Shown here: positions 60,242 through 64,000 of the stretch, piece after piece
Numbering within the stretch: position 1 is the first letter of the stretch
Layout of the letters: every line of letters starts with the position of its first letter
DNA from: Flavobacterium anhuiense
Lineage (GTDB): Bacteria; Bacteroidota; Bacteroidia; Flavobacteriales; Flavobacteriaceae
Direction of reading: 5' to 3'
Assembly: GCF_004151235.1 (NCBI RefSeq)
Contig: NZ_JUIV01000021.1
Span: 1 to 64,000 of the forward strand
DNA length: 64,000 nucleotides
The notes under the pieces: model-generated
Seen by the model: only the letters and a program-made list of their open reading frames with translations
What the model was told of the DNA's origin: nothing
The model's database searches: none
Program-made: the position numbers and the translations under genes

Positions 60242-61474
60242 ATGGCAAAAGTAGTATTAGAATGTTCGTTTTGTGGAAGAAAAAAGCCAGAAACTAATTT
60301 ATTAATTGCCGGGATTAATGCACATATCTGTGATAAGTGTATTGAGCAAGCGCACGGAATCGTATTAGAAGAGTTAAAATCCAGCGGAAATGCTAAACTG
60401 GTTGGGGACTTAATTTTAAAGAAACCAAAAGAAATCAGAGCTTTCTTGGATCAATATGTTATTGGACAAGATCAGACTAAAAAAGTAATGTCGGTTGCGG
60501 TTTACAATCACTACAAACGTTTAATGCAACAGCAATTGGACGATGAAGTTGAGATTGAAAAAAGCAACATCATTATGGTTGGCCAGACAGGAACAGGAAA
60601 AACATTAGTGGCAAAAACTATTGCTAAAATGTTAGACGTTCCTTTGGCTATTGTTGATGCGACAGTATTGACAGAAGCTGGTTATGTTGGAGAAGACGTT
60701 GAAAGTATTTTGACTCGTTTGCTTCAAGCGGCAGATTACGACGTAGCGAAAGCAGAAAGAGGAATCGTATTTATTGACGAAATTGATAAAATCGCTCGTA
60801 AAAGTGATAATCCATCTATAACTCGTGACGTTTCTGGAGAAGGTGTTCAACAGGCATTATTGAAGTTATTGGAAGGAACAGTCGTAAACGTACCGCCAAA
60901 AGGAGGACGTAAACACCCAGACCAGAAATTTGTTGAGGTGAATACTCAAAATATCTTATTTATTGCTGGTGGAGCTTTTGATGGTGTAGAGCGTATTATT
61001 TCAAAACGTTTAAACCGTCAGGCAGTTGGTTACTCAACTTCTAAAAACACTGACAATATTGATAAAGATAATCTGTTGCAATACATCATTCCAAAAGATA
61101 TTAAAGACTTTGGTTTGATTCCTGAGATTATTGGACGTTTGCCAGTTTTAACGCACATGGATCCTTTGGATAAAGCAACGCTTCGTGCGATTTTAACACA
61201 ACCTAAAAATGCATTGATCAAACAATATCAGAAATTATTCTTAATGGATGATGTTGAATTTACGATTACAGACGAGGCTTTAGATTTTATTGTAGATAAA
61301 GCTTTAGAGTATAAACTAGGAGCTCGTGGATTGCGTTCATTATGTGAAGCTATCTTGACAGATGCCATGTACGAACTGCCAACATCAGATGATATAAGTT
61401 TAACAATCGACAAAGAATATGCAGAACATACGCTAAGCAAAAACTTATTGAAGCGTATGGAAATTGCTTCTTAA
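60242..61474 (+). CDS. clpX: ATP-dependent Clp protease ATP-binding subunit ClpX
   Basis: The 410-residue AAA+ unfoldase feeds proteins to ClpP. The N-terminal zinc-binding domain has C8, C11, C30 and C33 (CSFCG, CDKC). The ATPase core has Walker A GQTGTGKT (about 119-126), Walker B VFIDEIDK and the RDVSGEGVQQALLKLLEGT loop. The sensor 2 region contains GARGLRS. It lacks nothing typical of the family. The gene is separated from clpP by a repeat-rich gap with its own promoter motif, and is followed by a terminator. Confidence 0.97.
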   Translation: MAKVVLECSFCGRKKPETNLLIAGINAHICDKCIEQAHGIVLEELKSSGNAKLVGDLILKKPKEIRAFLDQYVIGQDQTKKVMSVAVYNHYKRLMQQQLDDEVEIEKSNIIMVGQTGTGKTLVAKTIAKMLDVPLAIVDATVLTEAGYVGEDVESILTRLLQAADYDVAKAERGIVFIDEIDKIARKSDNPSITRDVSGEGVQQALLKLLEGTVVNVPPKGGRKHPDQKFVEVNTQNILFIAGGAFDGVERIISKRLNRQAVGYSTSKNTDNIDKDNLLQYIIPKDIKDFGLIPEIIGRLPVLTHMDPLDKATLRAILTQPKNALIKQYQKLFLMDDVEFTITDEALDFIVDKALEYKLGARGLRSLCEAILTDAMYELPTSDDISLTIDKEYAEHTLSKNLLKRMEIAS

Positions 61475-61510
61475 AGTAAAAAATAACTTTGACAAAGTTC
61501 AATTATAGAA

Positions 61511-61540
61511 CCTGCTCATTTATTTGAGCAGGTTTTTTTA
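61511..61540 (+). terminator. Rho-independent terminator after clpX
   Basis: Stem CCTGCTCA (61511-61518), 6-base loop, complement TGAGCAGG (61525-61532) and seven T residues. It lies 36 bases after the clpX stop and faces the converging regulator gene. Confidence 0.92.
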
Positions 61541-62506
61541 TTATTGCACTCTAAATTTTTCGCGATATTCAATAGGTTTCATGCCGACCATTTTATAAAA
61601 CACTTTTCTAAAAGCTTTTGGATCGTTATAACCTGTTTTTTCAATAATCTCAGAGATTGAAAGTTGGGTTTGTTCTAAATATTTCTTCGAACTTTCGACT
61701 CTAATATTCTGTAAATATTCAATTGGCGGAATTCCTGTCACTTGTTTGAAACGGCGTGTCATGTTTCGAGCACTTGTCGGAATATCTTTTGTGATTTCTT
61801 CCAGTTTTTCGATGGAATGGTACTGACTTTCAATTTTTTGCTGTAGCATAGCTACTAAAGAATCATTATGTAAATGATTGGGTCTAAAAGTACTGAAATA
61901 ACTTTGTTTGTATCGGTTCAAATCGATAGAGAATATTTTGGCGATTTTAACCGCCATTTCGTTTCCGCAGAACTTCTGAACCAAAAGAATCAGCAAGTGA
62001 AAAGTTGAAGTTGATCCTCCGCTGGTGTATAAACTTCCGTCTGCAGTTAGCGTTTCTTCAGGTTTTAGTTTTACCATCGGAAAAGCTTTTGTAAAAGCAC
62101 TGCAGGCATCAACATGTGTGGTGGCTAATTTTTCATTTAACAAACCAGAAGCAGCAAACAAAAAAGCTCCAGTACAAAAACTCGCTAATTCAGCTCCTGC
62201 CTGGTGCTGTTTTTGCAGCCACGGAATAAAACTTTTATTCTTTTTAATCATTTCGCTCATATTATCTGTCGTAAAAGCGGGAATTAAAATTAAGTCTAGA
62301 ATACTATCCGAAGTTTCAATGGCATTGCTTTTATATCCAAATACATTTCCTTGATCGGACTGCTCTTGAGATTGAAAAATCATAATTTCGAATGGTTTCT
62401 CATCTCCAGACGTAAGTTTATTTGTGGTTTCGAATACTTCTAATATTGCAGCAATGCTCAGTAATTTATAGTCGTGAGGTACGATTAATCCTAGTTTCTT
62501 GCTCAT
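61541..62506 (-). CDS. GlxA-family transcriptional regulator (DJ-1/PfpI and AraC domains)
   Basis: The 321-residue protein has an N-terminal DJ-1/PfpI-like domain (about residues 5-170; with the nucleophile-elbow-like ASFCTGAFLFAASGLL) and a C-terminal AraC HTH domain (about 220-320; IPTSARNMTRRFKQVTGIPP, ISEIIEKTGYNDPKAFRKVF). These regulators respond to small molecules through the DJ-1-like domain. It is divergent from a VOC/SRPBCC operon, which it may control. The start at 62506 fits a -7 motif upstream. Confidence 0.92.
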   Translation of the reverse strand: MSKKLGLIVPHDYKLLSIAAILEVFETTNKLTSGDEKPFEIMIFQSQEQSDQGNVFGYKSNAIETSDSILDLILIPAFTTDNMSEMIKKNKSFIPWLQKQHQAGAELASFCTGAFLFAASGLLNEKLATTHVDACSAFTKAFPMVKLKPEETLTADGSLYTSGGSTSTFHLLILLVQKFCGNEMAVKIAKIFSIDLNRYKQSYFSTFRPNHLHNDSLVAMLQQKIESQYHSIEKLEEITKDIPTSARNMTRRFKQVTGIPPIEYLQNIRVESSKKYLEQTQLSISEIIEKTGYNDPKAFRKVFYKMVGMKPIEYREKFRVQ

Positions 62507-62538
62507 GATTTTTGGCCTTTTGAAATTTCAGTATCTTA

Positions 62539-62546
62539 CAAAAATA
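62539..62546 (-). promoter_or_regulatory. Promoter -7 element of the GlxA-type regulator
   Basis: Minus-strand TATTTTTG matches TAnnTTTG, 32 bases before the ATG at 62506. Confidence 0.5.
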
Positions 62547-62611
62547 AGCAAATTGTCTCAAATGCCCCTAAAAATGACTTTTATTGGCATTTTTAAGTAA
62601 TCTTAAAAAAT

Positions 62612-62619
62612 TAAATTTG
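62612..62619 (+). promoter_or_regulatory. Promoter -7 element of the VOC/SRPBCC operon
   Basis: TAAATTTG matches TAnnTTTG, 27 bases before the ATG at 62647. The two promoters diverge from a gap of 140 bases that could hold a shared operator. Confidence 0.55.
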
Positions 62620-62646
62620 TTTTAATTAATTCGTAATTTTATAAAG

Positions 62647-63057
62647 ATGAAAACAAAAATCTTCTTAAATCTTGCTGTAAAAGATTTAAATCGCGCAATA
62701 TCTTTTTTTAACGAACTCGGCTTTCCAACTAATCCGAAATTTACTAATGACAAAGGAGCTTGTATCGTTATAAGCGAAAGCATCTTTGTGATGCTTTTGG
62801 TAAAAGAGTTTTATCAAACATTTACAAAGAAGCAAATTTGTGATTCTACAACAACCAGCGAAGCGCTCATGGCACTTTCTGTAGAAACTCGAGAACAGGT
62901 AGATGAAATGATTGAGAAGGCAGTTAAGGCTGGAGGAACAGATTACCAGCAATCTCAAGATTATGGCTGGATGTATCAAAGAACTTTTCTAGATGTAGAC
63001 GGACATCATTGGGAAGTTTTCTTTATGGATGAAAGTCAGATTCCAGAAAACATGTAA
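62647..63057 (+). CDS. VOC (glyoxalase/bleomycin resistance) family protein
   Basis: The 136-residue protein has the paired beta-alpha-beta fold of the VOC family, with MKTKIFLNLAVKDLNRAISFF at the start and DYGWMYQRTFLDVDGHHWEVFF at the end. The typical metal ligands are partly present: His in the DGHHWEVFF segment and Glu in WEV. Members include glyoxalases, dioxygenases and resistance proteins, so the reaction cannot be named. It leads an operon with an SRPBCC gene and another VOC gene. Confidence 0.87.
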   Translation: MKTKIFLNLAVKDLNRAISFFNELGFPTNPKFTNDKGACIVISESIFVMLLVKEFYQTFTKKQICDSTTTSEALMALSVETREQVDEMIEKAVKAGGTDYQQSQDYGWMYQRTFLDVDGHHWEVFFMDESQIPENM

Positions 63058-63108
63058 TTAAGTAAGAACAAAATCAAACGGAAAATAAATTATTAAAAAA
63101 CTTAAAAA

Positions 63109-63513
63109 ATGATCACAATTAAAAAGACCGTTAATGCATCTCTTGACAAAGTTTGGAATTTTTGGAACACTCCAGAACATATTACAAAATGGAGCTTTGC
63201 TTCTCCTGATTGGCACACGCCTTATGCAGAAGCCGATGTGAGAGAAGGAGGAAGATTCAAATCGACTATGGCTGCAAAAGACGGAAGTATGAGTTTTGAC
63301 TTTGAAGGCGAATTTACTTTAGTAAAACCAAACCAAGCGCTTTCGTATGTTATGGGAGACGGAAGAAAGGTTGAAATTACTTTTACAGAAACAGCAGAAG
63401 GTGTTGAAATAATTGAAAGTTTTGATCCAGAAACACAAAATCCAGAAGAGATGCAGCGCGCTGGTTGGCAGGCAATTTTGGATAATTTTAAAAGTTACAT
63501 TGAAGCAAATTAG
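63109..63513 (+). CDS. SRPBCC (AHSA1-like) domain protein
   Basis: The 134-residue protein belongs to the START/AHA1-like lipid- or ligand-binding fold: MITIKKTVNASLDKVWNFWN, ITKWSFASPDWHTPYAEADV, GGRFKSTMAAKDGSMSF and the WQAILDNFKSYIE end. Such proteins bind hydrophobic ligands or act as cyclases or antitoxin-like factors; no specific role can be given. It lies 51 bases after the VOC gene. The following gap has an octamer array. Confidence 0.88.
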   Translation: MITIKKTVNASLDKVWNFWNTPEHITKWSFASPDWHTPYAEADVREGGRFKSTMAAKDGSMSFDFEGEFTLVKPNQALSYVMGDGRKVEITFTETAEGVEIIESFDPETQNPEEMQRAGWQAILDNFKSYIEAN

Positions 63514-63521
63514 TTTTTAGA

Positions 63522-63553
63522 CTCTAAAGTCTCAAAGTGACAAAGGTTCAAAG
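63522..63553 (-). repeat. CTTWGNNN octamer array, reverse orientation
   Basis: On the plus strand the units are CTCTAAAG, TCTCAAAG, TGACAAAG and GTTCAAAG, ending at 63529, 63537, 63545 and 63553, an exact 8-base period. It is the same type as the array at 60051-60087 and shares the string AAGGTTCAAAGATTA with it. Confidence 0.75.
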
Positions 63554-63637
63554 ATTACAAACTTAAATTAGCTTGCATTACTTATATGGTTTTAAAAAAG
63601 AAGAAATAAATATCTAACCCAACAAAAAAAACAAAAA

Positions 63638-64000
63638 ATGACAAAACAAATATGGTTGAATCTTCCTGTAAAGGATGTGGCAAAAGCGAAAGACTTTTTC
63701 TGGAAAATTGGTTTTTCGTTTAATGAACAGCATGATACGCCAAGTTCGACGTGCATGGTTGTAGGTGAAGGACATTTTGTGATAATGCTTTTTGAAGAAA
63801 TGCTTTTTTCAAGTTTTTCCAAGAACAACATTACCGATACGAATTCAAGTTCGGAAGTCTTGATTTCAATCGACGCAGAAAGCAGGGAAGAAGTTGATGA
63901 ATTAGCTGAAAAAGTCAAAGAAGCTGGCGGAACCATTTTTGCTCCTCCTGCAGAAAACCAAGGTTGGATGTATGGCTGTGGTTTTGCCGATTTGGATGGT
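63638..64000 (+). CDS. VOC family protein (3' truncated by window)
   Basis: The gene starts at the ATG at 63638 and is open for 121 codons to the end of the window. It begins MTKQIWLNLPVKDVAKAKDF, then KIGFSFNEQHDTPSSTCMVV and EAGGTIFAPPAENQGWMYGC and reaches FADLDG at the edge, just before the usual DGHxWE metal-ligand segment. It is clearly related to the VOC gene at 62647 and shares its operon. The missing C-terminal part must lie downstream. Confidence 0.85.
   Translation, partial: MTKQIWLNLPVKDVAKAKDFFWKIGFSFNEQHDTPSSTCMVVGEGHFVIMLFEEMLFSSFSKNNITDTNSSSEVLISIDAESREEVDELAEKVKEAGGTIFAPPAENQGWMYGCGFADLDG

Overview
The window looks like chromosomal DNA of a gliding, AT-rich member of the Bacteroidota, most likely a Flavobacterium close to F. 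johnsoniae. The reasons are type IX secretion (T9SS) and gliding genes (sprA, a remB-like gene, SprF/PorP-like genes, a cell-surface protein with a gliding-associated C-terminal domain), many DUF families typical of flavobacteria, and a recurring TAnnTTTG motif of the Bacteroidota promoter type just upstream of many genes. No rRNA, tRNA, CRISPR array, prophage or complete insertion sequence was seen.

Layout. 1-5.5 kb: the 3' end of a large repetitive surface adhesin, then a SprF/PorP-like outer-membrane protein and an OmpA-family protein. 5.5-6 kb: a gene-free stretch with a nested inverted-repeat element. 6-9.5 kb: a CBS protein, a malic enzyme/phosphotransacetylase fusion and ruvA. 9.5-20.6 kb: sprA, gcvH, a VanZ-like gene, deoC and a remB-like gene. 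20.7-25.9 kb: heme O synthase, cytochrome oxidase subunits and assembly factors (SCO, DUF420). 25.9-27.3 kb: a DUF4403 lipoprotein. 27.5-34.7 kb: a MacB-type ABC exporter with two adaptors and a TolC channel, followed by tsaB. 35.4-39.4 kb: an MscS channel, an amphipathic repeat protein, an Nfu protein, an orphan PorP/SprF gene and a gamma carbonic anhydrase. 39.5-44.4 kb: a LytS/LytR-type two-component module containing an exported intradiol dioxygenase-like protein, a Kelch lipoprotein, a DUF4907 protein and an outer-membrane protein whose signal peptide appears frameshifted. 44.6-47.1 kb: a DUF4270 lipoprotein and an outer-membrane protein. 47.1-53.8 kb: murI and the DUF6089-uppS-bamA-ompH-ompH envelope operon. 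53.9-57.6 kb: nadK, a CBS protein, pdxJ, an alpha/beta hydrolase and a small membrane protein. 57.7-61.5 kb: tig, clpP and clpX. 61.5-64 kb: a GlxA-type regulator divergent from VOC/SRPBCC genes.

The genes group into envelope biogenesis and secretion, aerobic respiration, efflux, and protein quality control. The adhesin is a candidate T9SS substrate, SprA is the T9SS translocon, and BamA/OmpH would insert the many barrels encoded here.

The most unusual non-coding signal is a set of short-period arrays in gaps between genes. One type has a strict 8-nt period with unit CTTWGNNN or ATTNGNNA. The other has a 7-nt period with unit AAATTCC. They often occur as inverted pairs. One supplies the coding sequence of a signal peptide (25,665-25,734), one contains the likely clpX promoter (60,198-60,235), and one appears to act as a terminator (39,441-39,485).
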